DNA of 7,428 nt. Origin: an uncultured Oscillospiraceae bacterium (GTDB lineage Bacteria; Bacillota; Clostridia; Oscillospirales; Oscillospiraceae). Made by a program: the position numbers and the translations under genes. The DNA is taken from contig CAKTGW010000047.1 of the NCBI GenBank assembly GCA_934561725.1, positions 1 through 7,428 of the forward strand. Direction: 5' to 3'. Under the pieces are notes generated by a model that was not told where the DNA came from, searched no databases, and saw nothing but the letters and a program-made list of their open reading frames with translations. Shown one piece after another: positions 1 to 5,980 of the stretch. Every line of letters starts with the position of its first letter. Position 1 is the first letter of the stretch.

Positions 1-25
1 ATCCGGAATTTGTGCCGGAGGAAAA

Positions 26-778
26 TTATTGCCGCTTTGGAGGCTGTGTCCATGTCCAGGAGCCGGTCTCATGCCGGATCGTGAGCAGAGTGGTGGAACA
101 GGGCCAGTGAAATTGGGTAAAGAGCAGAAAGCAAAGGGCAGTTTTTGAGGTCCAGCCCGCACTGCGCAGAATGCTGCCCAGCTCAGTCAGCGAGGCATAT
201 TCGGTCAGCTTGTTCTGGGAGAGCGCACACATGAGAATAATGGGGATAACGATCTCGTTAGCCGGGAGCCCCAGAATAAAGGCCAGCAATATCATACCGT
301 TCAGCCCTAAAAGCCGTCCCGGCGGATCCAGAAATGCAGACAGCGCGGAGATCAGGCCAAGCTGATTCAATCCCCAGATCAGAGCTCCCGCAGGTGCCGC
401 TACGGCCAGCGCGCGGCCGAGCACGAAAACCGTCCTGTCCAGCAGCGAGCGGAGCAGGATCTGCCCCACATCCGCACGCCGGTAAGGAGGCAGCTCCAAC
501 GCAAAGAACGAGGGCATCCCCCGCAGTACGGTCGCCGTCAGAAGCCGGGAGCACAGCAGCGTCATTGCTGCGCCCAGCGAGACCAGTCCGGCCAGGAGAA
601 GAGCGCCGACGGCGGCGCTGCCGGCAAAGAATACTGTGATTATGGCAATCAATGCCGGGAAGCGGCCGTTGCAGGGTACCAGCGCGTTGGTCAGCATGGC
701 GGCCATGCGCTCCCGCGGCGAATCAATGATCCGGCAGCCGACTACTCCTGCGGCATTGCATCCAAAGCCCATGCACAT
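26..778 (-). pseudogene. feoB: C-terminal fragment of ferrous iron transporter FeoB, cut off by recombinase insertion
   Basis: This open frame of 250 codons matches the second half of FeoB, the membrane Fe(II) transporter. Visible family marks are the GFGCN motif at residues 4-8 followed by CRIIDSPRER, VPCNGRFP at 34-41, LPPYRR at 97-101, ILGLPANEIVIP at 168-179 and FHWPCSTT near 223-230. There are about five hydrophobic segments (roughly 41-84 as two, 112-138, 160-183, 211-232). Clostridial FeoB proteins are usually about 650-830 residues, so the GTP-binding G domain and the first membrane half are absent. The first ATG is an internal Met codon of the MCMGFGCN motif, not a real start, and no convincing ribosome binding site precedes it. 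The end also looks short: after ETGSWTWT the frame stops within six residues, where the family normally has one more membrane helix. I infer a non-functional remnant left by integration of the adjacent recombinase element. It could be expressed only by read-through from the recombinase. Confidence 0.85.
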
Positions 779-784
779 GCTCAG
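767..784. other. Putative attachment-site junction between recombinase element and feoB
   Basis: Read on the minus strand, the recombinase stop codon TGA is followed by two bases and then codons for MCMGFGCN of FeoB. In the FeoB frame the bases just before that ATG read CTG AGC (Leu-Ser), which fits the residues FeoB proteins carry before MCMGFGCN. Host sequence therefore seems to begin at or slightly upstream of the recombinase stop codon. Large serine recombinases usually sit next to one end of their element, so this is the expected place for attL or attR. The exact crossover dinucleotide cannot be defined without the other junction or an uninterrupted relative. Confidence 0.55.
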
Positions 785-2259
785 TTGCCGTCCGTATGTT
801 TAAAGCGCCAGCAGATATCGATCTGCTGGCTTCTTACTGTGCCGGACCGTTCACTTTGATGGACCTGAATGCGCCGGATATACCGGTGCAGCAGAGGGCG
901 GGTGAGCACTTCGGGGCGGAGGAGCGCAGATGCGGCGTCTTTGGCACGGGAAAGGGACGGCCCGGCCTCTGCGGCATCCAGTTTTGCCAGAAGTGCGGCG
1001 CGCTGATGGGTGCAGCGGAGCAGCAGGGCGTCAAAGGCGGCGGCATCCAGCATGCCCCGGGCGTGATCTGCATAGATGCGGGAGAGGGACAAAACCGTTT
1101 CATCCAGCTGGCGGTGCAGTCCGGCACGGAAGCGCTCCTCCGGCAGCCGGTCAAGTGCGGTGCGGGCCAGCTCATCAATACGGGGACGGAATACGCGCAG
1201 CTGAGCGGTGAGCTGATCGAGCACCAGACGGTACAGGGCGGTATAGCTGATAAAATGGCTGCTGCATGCGGTACGGCCGCCGGCTTTATAGCCGCCGCAG
1301 GCCAACGTTGCACACCCGCTGCCCCTGCTGCCGACAGTGGACATGGCGCGTCCGCAGTCGGCGCAGAAGGCCAGACCGGAAAAGATATTTTCAAATCCGG
1401 AAGCAGGCCCGGCTCGGCGGGCGGAGATCATCTCTCCCGCCAGCTGAAAGCGCTCGGGCTCAACAAGCCGCTCATGAGTGTTCTCCACAAGGATCCAGCC
1501 CTCGGGCGGCCGGGGCTGACTGCGCGGACTTTTCAGACTGGGCTTGGTGCTGCGGCCCTGGGCCAGATGGCCCAGATATACGGGATCACGCAGCAGCTTG
1601 CCGATGGTGGCCGCACACCAGAGTCCGCCTTTGGGGGCAGCGACCTGCGCACCGTTCAAGATAGCGGCAATTTCACCGCGGCTGTGTCCGGCGCAGGCCA
1701 ATGCAAAGATCTGCCGGACAATGGCGGCCTGCAGCGGATCGGGCTCCAGTTGGCTGCGGTTGGCTGCACTGCGGCGGTAGCCATAGGGCGGCCGGGCACC
1801 GGTGAATTGTCCGGCGGTCATGCGCGCCTGCAGGGCGGAGCGGATCTTTCGGCTGATGTCCCGGGCGTACATCTCATTGATAATGTTTTTCAGCGGAGCA
1901 ATGTCCGTGTCGGGGCGGTTGGAGTCATAGCCGTCGTTGACGGCGACAAAGCGTACTCCGTGCTGCGGGAACCAGAGCTCGGTGAACTGCCCGGCTGTAA
2001 TATAGTCCCGCCCCAGACGGGAGAGATCCTTGACCAGAACGGTGTTGATTTTCCCGGCTTCAATGTCCCGAAGCATGAGACGAAAGGCCGGACGGTCAAA
2101 GGTCGTGCCGGATACGCCGTCGTCCACGTATTCACCTGCGATCGGAAGAGCCTGCTCCCGGGCCCAGCGGCGGAGAAGCAGTCGCTGGGCGGCAATGGAG
2201 GCGCTTTCGGCGCCTCCGTCCTCCCGGCTCAGCCGCATGTAGAGCGCTGCGCCCGTCAT
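781..2259 (-). CDS. Large serine recombinase (TnpX/TndX-like site-specific integrase)
   Basis: The gene encodes a complete 492-residue site-specific DNA recombinase of the large serine family, which integrates and excises mobile elements through a 5'-phosphoserine intermediate. The N-terminal resolvase domain (about 1-150) shows YMRLSRED with the probable nucleophile Ser11, DDGVSGTTFDRPAF at 46-59 and VKDLSRLGRD at 76-85. The recombinase domain follows (about 155-280, PPYGYRR at 158-163). A zinc ribbon is formed by Cys299, Cys302, Cys321 and Cys332. Next come a helical, probably coiled-coil stretch (about 340-440) and a C-terminal segment (IRRIQVH at 461-467, then DICWRF) resembling the tail domain of Clostridium TnpX-type proteins. 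All catalytic motifs are present, so the enzyme may be active. The ATG overlaps the stop of the upstream micro-ORF (ATGA) and lacks a good ribosome binding site of its own, which suggests translational coupling. Its 3' end runs into feoB sequence. No other transposition or conjugation gene is visible in the window. Confidence 0.93.
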   Translation of the reverse strand: MTGAALYMRLSREDGGAESASIAAQRLLLRRWAREQALPIAGEYVDDGVSGTTFDRPAFRLMLRDIEAGKINTVLVKDLSRLGRDYITAGQFTELWFPQHGVRFVAVNDGYDSNRPDTDIAPLKNIINEMYARDISRKIRSALQARMTAGQFTGARPPYGYRRSAANRSQLEPDPLQAAIVRQIFALACAGHSRGEIAAILNGAQVAAPKGGLWCAATIGKLLRDPVYLGHLAQGRSTKPSLKSPRSQPRPPEGWILVENTHERLVEPERFQLAGEMISARRAGPASGFENIFSGLAFCADCGRAMSTVGSRGSGCATLACGGYKAGGRTACSSHFISYTALYRLVLDQLTAQLRVFRPRIDELARTALDRLPEERFRAGLHRQLDETVLSLSRIYADHARGMLDAAAFDALLLRCTHQRAALLAKLDAAEAGPSLSRAKDAASALLRPEVLTRPLLHRYIRRIQVHQSERSGTVRSQQIDICWRFKHTDGN

Positions 2260-2360
2260 AGGGTTTCCAGCAGCTCGCGGAGTGCTTCGATCAGAATTTC
2301 CCGCAGCTCCAGCTCATCGGCATAGCTGAGTGCGGCTTCATAGAGCTCTGTTGATTTCAT
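2256..2360 (-). CDS. 34-residue acidic helical micro-protein coupled to the recombinase
   Basis: This short ORF begins ATG AAA TCA ACA and encodes 34 residues (MKSTELYEAALSYADELELR, then EILIEALRELLETL). It is preceded six bases away by AAGGAGGT, the best Shine-Dalgarno sequence in the window. Its TGA overlaps the recombinase ATG as ATGA, the classic layout for translational coupling. The peptide is rich in Glu, Leu and Ala, has no Pro or Gly, and should be largely alpha-helical and acidic. I do not recognise a family. It could be a real small protein, for example one that modulates the recombinase, or a leader whose translation sets recombinase output. The ribosome binding site and overlap make translation likely; the function is unknown. 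Confidence 0.7.
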   Translation of the reverse strand: MKSTELYEAALSYADELELREILIEALRELLETL

Positions 2361-2366
2361 AAATGC

Positions 2367-2374
2367 ACCTCCTT
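2367..2374 (-). promoter_or_regulatory. Strong Shine-Dalgarno of the micro-ORF/recombinase pair
   Basis: The minus strand reads AAGGAGGT, fully complementary to the 16S rRNA 3' tail core, six bases before the micro-ORF ATG. It settles the start of the 34-codon ORF and implies that ribosomes load there rather than at the recombinase ATG. Confidence 0.8.
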
Positions 2375-2405
2375 TTCCAGAAAAAATATGCCGGAACAGC
2401 TGAAC

Positions 2406-2434
2406 TTTATGTGCTGGCGCCGGGATTTCGGCAA
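2406..2434 (-). promoter_or_regulatory. Possible weak sigma-A promoter for the recombinase transcript
   Basis: On the minus strand, TTGCCG (2434-2429) and CATAAA (2411-2406) are separated by 17 bases, each matching four of six consensus positions. The spacing to the micro-ORF (about 40 bases of leader) is sensible. The match is weak and the spacer is GC-rich, so this is only a candidate. I saw no better pair between the micro-ORF and the liv promoter. Confidence 0.3.
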
Positions 2435-2465
2435 GCTGACAAAAGGAAAGATTGAATTTTTGTGA

Positions 2466-2480
2466 GATTTTGTGAAAATG
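2466..2480 (+). promoter_or_regulatory. CodY-box-like operator upstream of liv promoter
   Basis: The 15 bases GATTTTGTGAAAATG match the CodY consensus AATTTTCWGAAAATT at 12 of 15 positions, including the whole TTTT and GAAAA half-sites. A degenerate second copy (11 of 15) overlaps it at 2456-2470, giving TTTTGTGA twice ten bases apart (2458-2465 and 2468-2475). The box lies four bases upstream of the -35 hexamer. CodY is the Firmicute repressor that senses branched-chain amino acids and GTP and commonly controls transporters of this kind, so the location fits. Whether this organism has CodY cannot be seen here. Confidence 0.45.
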
Positions 2481-2484
2481 TGCG

Positions 2485-2513
2485 TTGACTCTATCAATGC
2501 AAAGTGTTATAAT
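2485..2513 (+). promoter_or_regulatory. Strong extended -10 sigma-A promoter of the liv operon
   Basis: The -35 TTGACT (2485-2490) and -10 TATAAT (2508-2513) are separated by exactly 17 bases, and TG at 2505-2506 supplies an extended -10 element. This is 11 of 12 hexamer positions plus the TGn motif. Transcription should begin near 2519-2521, giving a 5' leader of about 100 bases before livJ. The A/T-rich tract just upstream could also act as an UP-like element. Confidence 0.9.
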
Positions 2514-2521
2514 TCCACTAA

Positions 2522-2583
2522 CTTATTTCCAGGTAAAAATGTCGGAACACAGGACGCGACAGCCTGTGCGGCGTGGAAATAAG
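2522..2583 (+). promoter_or_regulatory. Structured 5' leader: nested hairpin at the start of the liv mRNA
   Basis: A perfect 10-base-pair stem joins CTTATTTCCA (2522-2531) to TGGAAATAAG (2574-2583). Inside it, GTCG (2541-2544) pairs with CGGC (2569-2572) with one G-U pair. CACAGG (2548-2553) then pairs with CCTGTG (2563-2568) around a 9-base loop. A lopsided internal loop of A-rich sequence (2532-2540) and a GAA bulge (2545-2547) separate the helices. The structure begins about two bases after the predicted transcription start and ends about 25 bases before the Shine-Dalgarno. It has no following U-tract, so it is not a terminator. It may protect the mRNA 5' end or bind a ligand or protein. 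I do not recognise a known riboswitch class. Confidence 0.6.
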
Positions 2584-2621
2584 CCGATCAGCTTTGAAAA
2601 TTTATTATGGAGGTAATAACA

Positions 2622-3830
2622 ATGAAAAAGAATCGTGTTCTTGCCCTCCTGCTTGCCATGTGCATGGTGCTCGGTATGAGCGCCTGCGGCGGCAACGCGG
2701 AGGAAAGCAAGGCTCCCGAGTCCACGACTCCCGAGACCAGTGCCCCTGAGTCCACCGCTCCCGAAGCCGGCGCAGCTTTTAAGCTGGGCAGCTCCGGCCC
2801 TCTGACCGGCGATGCCGCTATTTACGGCAACGCAGTCATGAACGCCATCAAGATCGCTGTTGATGAGATCAACGCAGCTGACGGCGCTGTTAAGTTTGAG
2901 TTCCAGCCCCAGGATGATGAGGCTGACGGCGAGAAGAGCGTAAACGCTTACAACGCTCTGAAGGATTGGGGTGTACAGGTCATGGCCGGTACCGTCACTT
3001 CCGGCGCCTGCATCACCGTTGCTGCCAAGGCCTATGAGGATCGCGTATTTATGCTGACTCCCTCTGGCTCTTCTCCTGACATTCTGACCGGTAAGGACAA
3101 CGTGTTCCAGGTTTGCTTCACCGACCCCAACCAGGGCATTGCATCCGCTGACTACATGAGCGAGCACTATGCCGATGCCAAGGTCGCTGTGATTTACCGC
3201 AACGATGACGCTTATTCTCAGGGCATTCACGACACCTTCGTTTCCGAGGCTGCTGCCAAGGGCCTGGAGGTCGTCTATGAGGGTACCTTCACCAAGGATA
3301 CCGCTACCGACTTCTCCGTTCAGCTGGGTGCCGCTCAGGCCGCCGGTGCTGACATGATGTTCCTGCCTATGTACTATCAGCCCGCTTCAGTCATCCTGTC
3401 TCAGGCCAAGGCCATGGGCTATGCTCCCACCTTCTTCGGCGTTGACGGTATGGACGGAATTCTGGCAATGCCCGGCTTTGACACCTCTTTGGCAGAGGGC
3501 GTCATGCTGCTGACCCCCTTCGATGCAACTGCTACCGACGATGCAACTGTCGCTTTCGTTAAGGAGTATGAGGCTCGTTACGGCGAGGTTCCCAACCAGT
3601 TCGCTGCTGACGCTTATGATGCAGTATATATCCTGGCTGCCGCTCTGGAGAAGGCCGGCTGCACGCCTGATATGTCCGCTGCTGACATCTGCGAGGCTCT
3701 GATCCCTGTCATGACCGAGATCAGCTTCGATGGTCTGACCGGAGATGCCATGACCTGGTCTGCTGCCGGTGAGGTCTCCAAGGCTCCTAAGGCCGTTGTT
3801 ATCGAGGACGGCGTATACGTCACTCCCTGA
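2622..3830 (+). CDS. livJ: Branched-chain amino acid ABC transporter, substrate-binding lipoprotein
   Basis: The product is a 402-residue extracytoplasmic binding protein (periplasmic-binding-protein type 1, LivJ/Peripla_BP_6 family) that captures leucine, isoleucine, valine or related ligands and delivers them to LivHM. The start is the ATG seven bases after GGAGGT (2609-2614); an in-frame ATG at 2607 overlaps the Shine-Dalgarno and is rejected. Residues 1-21 form a lipoprotein signal (KKNR, hydrophobic core, MSAC), so Cys22 should be lipidated and anchor the protein to the outer face of the membrane. A Pro/Glu/Ser/Thr linker (about 25-52) follows. The binding domain has SGPLTG at 58-63, a TPSGSS ligand-contact region at 146-151, a YSQG segment at 198-201 and an FGVDG strand at 272-276. 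Length is normal for the family plus linker. The gene follows a strong promoter and is separated from livH by two hairpins, consistent with higher expression of the binding protein than of the permease. The exact substrate cannot be proven from sequence; some relatives bind other amino acids. Confidence 0.93.
   Translation: MKKNRVLALLLAMCMVLGMSACGGNAEESKAPESTTPETSAPESTAPEAGAAFKLGSSGPLTGDAAIYGNAVMNAIKIAVDEINAADGAVKFEFQPQDDEADGEKSVNAYNALKDWGVQVMAGTVTSGACITVAAKAYEDRVFMLTPSGSSPDILTGKDNVFQVCFTDPNQGIASADYMSEHYADAKVAVIYRNDDAYSQGIHDTFVSEAAAKGLEVVYEGTFTKDTATDFSVQLGAAQAAGADMMFLPMYYQPASVILSQAKAMGYAPTFFGVDGMDGILAMPGFDTSLAEGVMLLTPFDATATDDATVAFVKEYEARYGEVPNQFAADAYDAVYILAAALEKAGCTPDMSAADICEALIPVMTEISFDGLTGDAMTWSAAGEVSKAPKAVVIEDGVYVTP
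2712..2771 (+). repeat. Degenerate 15-base repeats encoding a Pro-Glu-Ser-Thr linker in LivJ
   Basis: Four pentapeptide units, APEST, TPETS, APEST and APEAG (residues 31-50), follow the lipidated cysteine. The DNA shows the same 15-base period with substitutions. Such linkers act as flexible spacers between the lipid anchor and the binding domain in Gram-positive lipoproteins. Confidence 0.7.
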
Positions 3831-3859
3831 CGTATCTGAAAAGAGAAATAATTTTTAGT

Positions 3860-3900
3860 GGATCGGCTGCAGGGAGTTGCAAACTCTCTGCGGCCAATCC
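3860..3900 (+). promoter_or_regulatory. First intergenic mRNA hairpin between livJ and livH
   Basis: A 14-base-pair stem (3865-3878 with 3882-3895, including two G-U pairs) closes a GCA triloop. It is extended past a single C-A mismatch by GGAT/ATCC (3860-3863 with 3897-3900). The following bases are TGCTATCTAT, with no U-run, so it is not a canonical intrinsic terminator. It starts 30 bases after the livJ stop and could protect the livJ mRNA 3' end or lower downstream transcription. Confidence 0.7.
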
Positions 3901-3906
3901 TGCTAT

Positions 3907-3960
3907 CTATGGCGCCCGGCAGAGCCGGGAGAAATGGTCCGGTTTTGCCGGGCGCTATAG
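3907..3960 (+). promoter_or_regulatory. Second, 22-base-pair intergenic hairpin before livH
   Basis: Arms 3907-3928 and 3939-3960 pair along 22 positions with only three G-U wobbles around a 10-base loop (GAGAAATGGT). The stem is very GC-rich. The bases after it are AAGAGTGTCA, so there is no U-tract. Together with the preceding hairpin it fills most of the 166-base gap between livJ and livH. The likely role is differential stability or partial attenuation, so that the binding protein outnumbers the permease subunits. A palindromic repeat unit found elsewhere in the genome is an alternative. Confidence 0.7.
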
Positions 3961-3996
3961 AAGAGTGTCAAACATAGAAAAGAAGAGGTGTGTTGA

Positions 3997-4899
3997 ATGG
4001 TTTTCCTCTCGTATCTGGTAAGCGGCCTCAGCCTTGGCAGCGTTTACGCGATCATTGCTCTGGGCTATACCATGGTATACGGCATTGCAAAGATGCTGAA
4101 CTTTGCCCACGGCGACGTTATTATGGTGGGCGGTTATGTATCCTTTTTCGCATCGGCCAGCTTCGGTCTGCCCGTGTGGGTAGGTATTCTGATGGCTGTT
4201 GTCGTCTGCACGGTACTGGGCGTTATTATTGAGGGGCTGGCCTATAAGCCTCTGCGCGGCGCACCGTCTCTGGCAGTTCTGATCACGGCCATTGGCGTGA
4301 GCTATTTCCTTCAGAATTCCGCGCTGCTGCTGTGGGGCGCAACACCTAAAATGTATACCCCTATCATTCCCTCTGTGAATGCGGACGGCCAGCCCAATGT
4401 GCTGAAGCTGTTCGGCGGCCAGCTCTCTATCAGCTATGTCAGCCTGCTTACCATTGCAGCCTGCATTGTTATCATGGTGGGTCTGACTACCTTTATCAAC
4501 AAGTCCAAGATGGGCAAGGCCATGCGTGCCTGCTCCGAGGATAAGGGCGCAGCTCAGCTGATGGGCATCAATGTCAACGCAACGATCTCCATGACCTTTG
4601 CTATCGGCAGTGCCTTGGCAGCTATCGCCGGCGTTCTGCTGTGCTCCTTTAATCCCAGCCTGATGCCGACTACCGGCTCCATGCCCGGTATCAAAGCCTT
4701 TACCGCTGCCGTATTCGGCGGAATCGGCTCCGTTCCCGGCGCTTTCCTGGGTGGTCTGCTTCTGGGCATTATCGAGGCGCTGGCCAAGGCCTATATTTCC
4801 ACACAGCTGGCAAACTCCATCGTGTTTGCCGTGCTGATCATTGTCCTGCTGGTGCGTCCTGCAGGTCTGCTGGGCAAGTATGTGCCCGAGAAAGTCTGA
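3997..4899 (+). CDS. livH: Branched-chain amino acid ABC transporter permease LivH
   Basis: The product is a 300-residue integral membrane subunit that pairs with LivM to form the translocation channel. It has the normal family length. Marks include LSLGSVYAIIALGYTMVYGI at 11-30 in the first membrane segment and NFAHGD at 35-40. The cytoplasmic ATPase-coupling loop KMGKAMRACSEDKGAAQLMG spans 171-190 and continues INV. GGIGSVPGAFLGG lies at 241-253 and VRPAGLLGK at 286-294. About eight hydrophobic segments are visible. The ATG follows AGAGGTG by six bases. The gene ends 10 bases before livM starts, and its stop codon overlaps the livM ribosome binding site. Confidence 0.95.
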   Translation: MVFLSYLVSGLSLGSVYAIIALGYTMVYGIAKMLNFAHGDVIMVGGYVSFFASASFGLPVWVGILMAVVVCTVLGVIIEGLAYKPLRGAPSLAVLITAIGVSYFLQNSALLLWGATPKMYTPIIPSVNADGQPNVLKLFGGQLSISYVSLLTIAACIVIMVGLTTFINKSKMGKAMRACSEDKGAAQLMGINVNATISMTFAIGSALAAIAGVLLCSFNPSLMPTTGSMPGIKAFTAAVFGGIGSVPGAFLGGLLLGIIEALAKAYISTQLANSIVFAVLIIVLLVRPAGLLGKYVPEKV

Positions 4900-4909
4900 G
4901 GTGGCCGGT

Positions 4910-5980
4910 ATGCTCGGAAAGAAAATCAAAAAGACCACTGCGGTGGATTTTGCCACATATTTCGGCGTGATCGCAGCTTTCATTATTGTCACCGCTCTGA
5001 AGAACGGCGGCATTCTCTCCAATTCCCTTACGGGTCAGCTGGTGCCCATCTGCTGCTATATCGTTATGGCTCTTTCTCTGAACCTGACGGTGGGCATACT
5101 CGGTGAGCTCAGTCTGGGACATGCCGGATTCATGAGCGTGGGTGCTTTTTCCGGCATTATTGCGGCAATGAGTCTGCAGAGTGCGATCCCCTTTGTCCCT
5201 CTGCGGCTGGCGATCGCCATGCTGGTGGGCGCTTTCTTTGCTGCGATCGTAGGCGTGATCGTAGGCGTGCCTGTTCTTCGCCTGCGGGGCGACTATTTGG
5301 CTATCGTTACTCTGGCTTTCGGTGAGATCATCAAGGAGATCATGACCTGCCTGCTGGTGGGCTATGATTCCAATGGCCTTCACATTGCTTTCAATGTAAA
5401 GGGTACTCTCACGATCAACGATTTGGGCCTGAATGAGGACGGCTTCGCCATTATCAAAGGCGCACAGGGTGCTACCGGTACTACTACGATCGCTTCCTTC
5501 ACTGCGGGCTTTGTGCTCGTTATGCTTACTCTGATCATCATCCTCAATCTGGTCCGCAGCCGCTCCGGCCGTGCTATTATGGCTCTGCGCGATAACCGTA
5601 TTGCTGCCGAGAGCGTTGGAATCAATGTTACCAAGTATAAGCTGATGGCTTTTGTCACCTCTGCTGCACTGGCTGGCGCAGCGGGCGCACTGTATGGCCT
5701 GAACTACTCCAACCTAGCTGCCAGCAAGTTTGACTTCAATACCTCTATTTTGATCCTGGTCTTTGTGGTTCTTGGCGGGCTGGGCAATATGTGGGGTTCT
5801 ATCATTGCAGCCGCACTGCTGTATGTACTGCCCGAGCTGCTGCGCAGCTTTGCCGATTACCGTATGCTGATCTATGCCATAGTGCTGATCGTTGTTATGC
5901 TGGCTACCAACAGTGATACAGTTAAGAATCTGTTCGGCCGCCTGTTCCATTCCGGAAAGGAGGAGAAAGTCAATGGCTAA
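4910..5980 (+). CDS. livM: Branched-chain amino acid ABC transporter permease LivM
   Basis: The product is a 356-residue second permease subunit. The start chosen is the ATG at 4910, preceded by GAGGTGG that overlaps the livH stop codon; upstream in-frame TTG and ATG codons lie inside livH and encode nothing LivM-like. The conserved core LRLRGDYLAIVTLAFGEI lies at 124-140, the LSLGHAGF motif at 67-74, and the ATPase-coupling loop RSGRAIMALRDNRIAAESVG at 218-237. Roughly nine to ten hydrophobic segments are visible, and the C-terminus is a charged cytoplasmic tail. A duplicated 12-base unit (5245-5268) encodes IVGV twice in a membrane helix, but the helix has the family length. The last eight bases overlap livG, indicating tight coupling. 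Confidence 0.95.
   Translation: MLGKKIKKTTAVDFATYFGVIAAFIIVTALKNGGILSNSLTGQLVPICCYIVMALSLNLTVGILGELSLGHAGFMSVGAFSGIIAAMSLQSAIPFVPLRLAIAMLVGAFFAAIVGVIVGVPVLRLRGDYLAIVTLAFGEIIKEIMTCLLVGYDSNGLHIAFNVKGTLTINDLGLNEDGFAIIKGAQGATGTTTIASFTAGFVLVMLTLIIILNLVRSRSGRAIMALRDNRIAAESVGINVTKYKLMAFVTSAALAGAAGALYGLNYSNLAASKFDFNTSILILVFVVLGGLGNMWGSIIAAALLYVLPELLRSFADYRMLIYAIVLIVVMLATNSDTVKNLFGRLFHSGKEEKVNG

Noticed and set aside
3..18. CCGG-AATTTGTG-CCGG inverted repeat downstream of the feoB remnant
   Set aside because: The four-base self-complementary arms are too short and there is no U-tract on either strand, so it does not support a terminator call.
796..2325. Long + strand open frame (about 509 codons) opposite the recombinase
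   Set aside because: It has no recognisable domains, is Gly/Ala/Gln-rich in the manner of antisense translation of GC-rich codons, and lies wholly opposite a gene with intact catalytic motifs.
2607..2621. Upstream in-frame ATG for livJ at 2607
   Set aside because: It overlaps the Shine-Dalgarno itself and would disrupt the lipoprotein signal layout; the ATG at 2622 has ideal spacing.
2657..2667. Eleven-base match CATGTGCATGG in livJ, inverted relative to the feoB junction (769-779)
   Set aside because: It tempted me as a second attachment site, but in both places it simply encodes Met-Cys-Met, here inside a normal signal peptide, and flanking identity ends at once.
2523..3230. Minus-strand open frame of 235 codons opposite livJ
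   Set aside because: It is antisense to the well-supported binding-protein gene and its leader, with no family features.
3955..5022. Minus-strand open frame of 355 codons opposite livH
   Set aside because: The product is His/Gln/Asn-rich with no domain and mirrors the codon bias of livH; the + strand frame is an unmistakable permease.
5245..5268. Perfect tandem duplication of a 12-base unit in livM
   Set aside because: It encodes IVGV twice in a membrane helix, but the helix length matches the family, so it is low-complexity coding sequence rather than a functional repeat or recent expansion.
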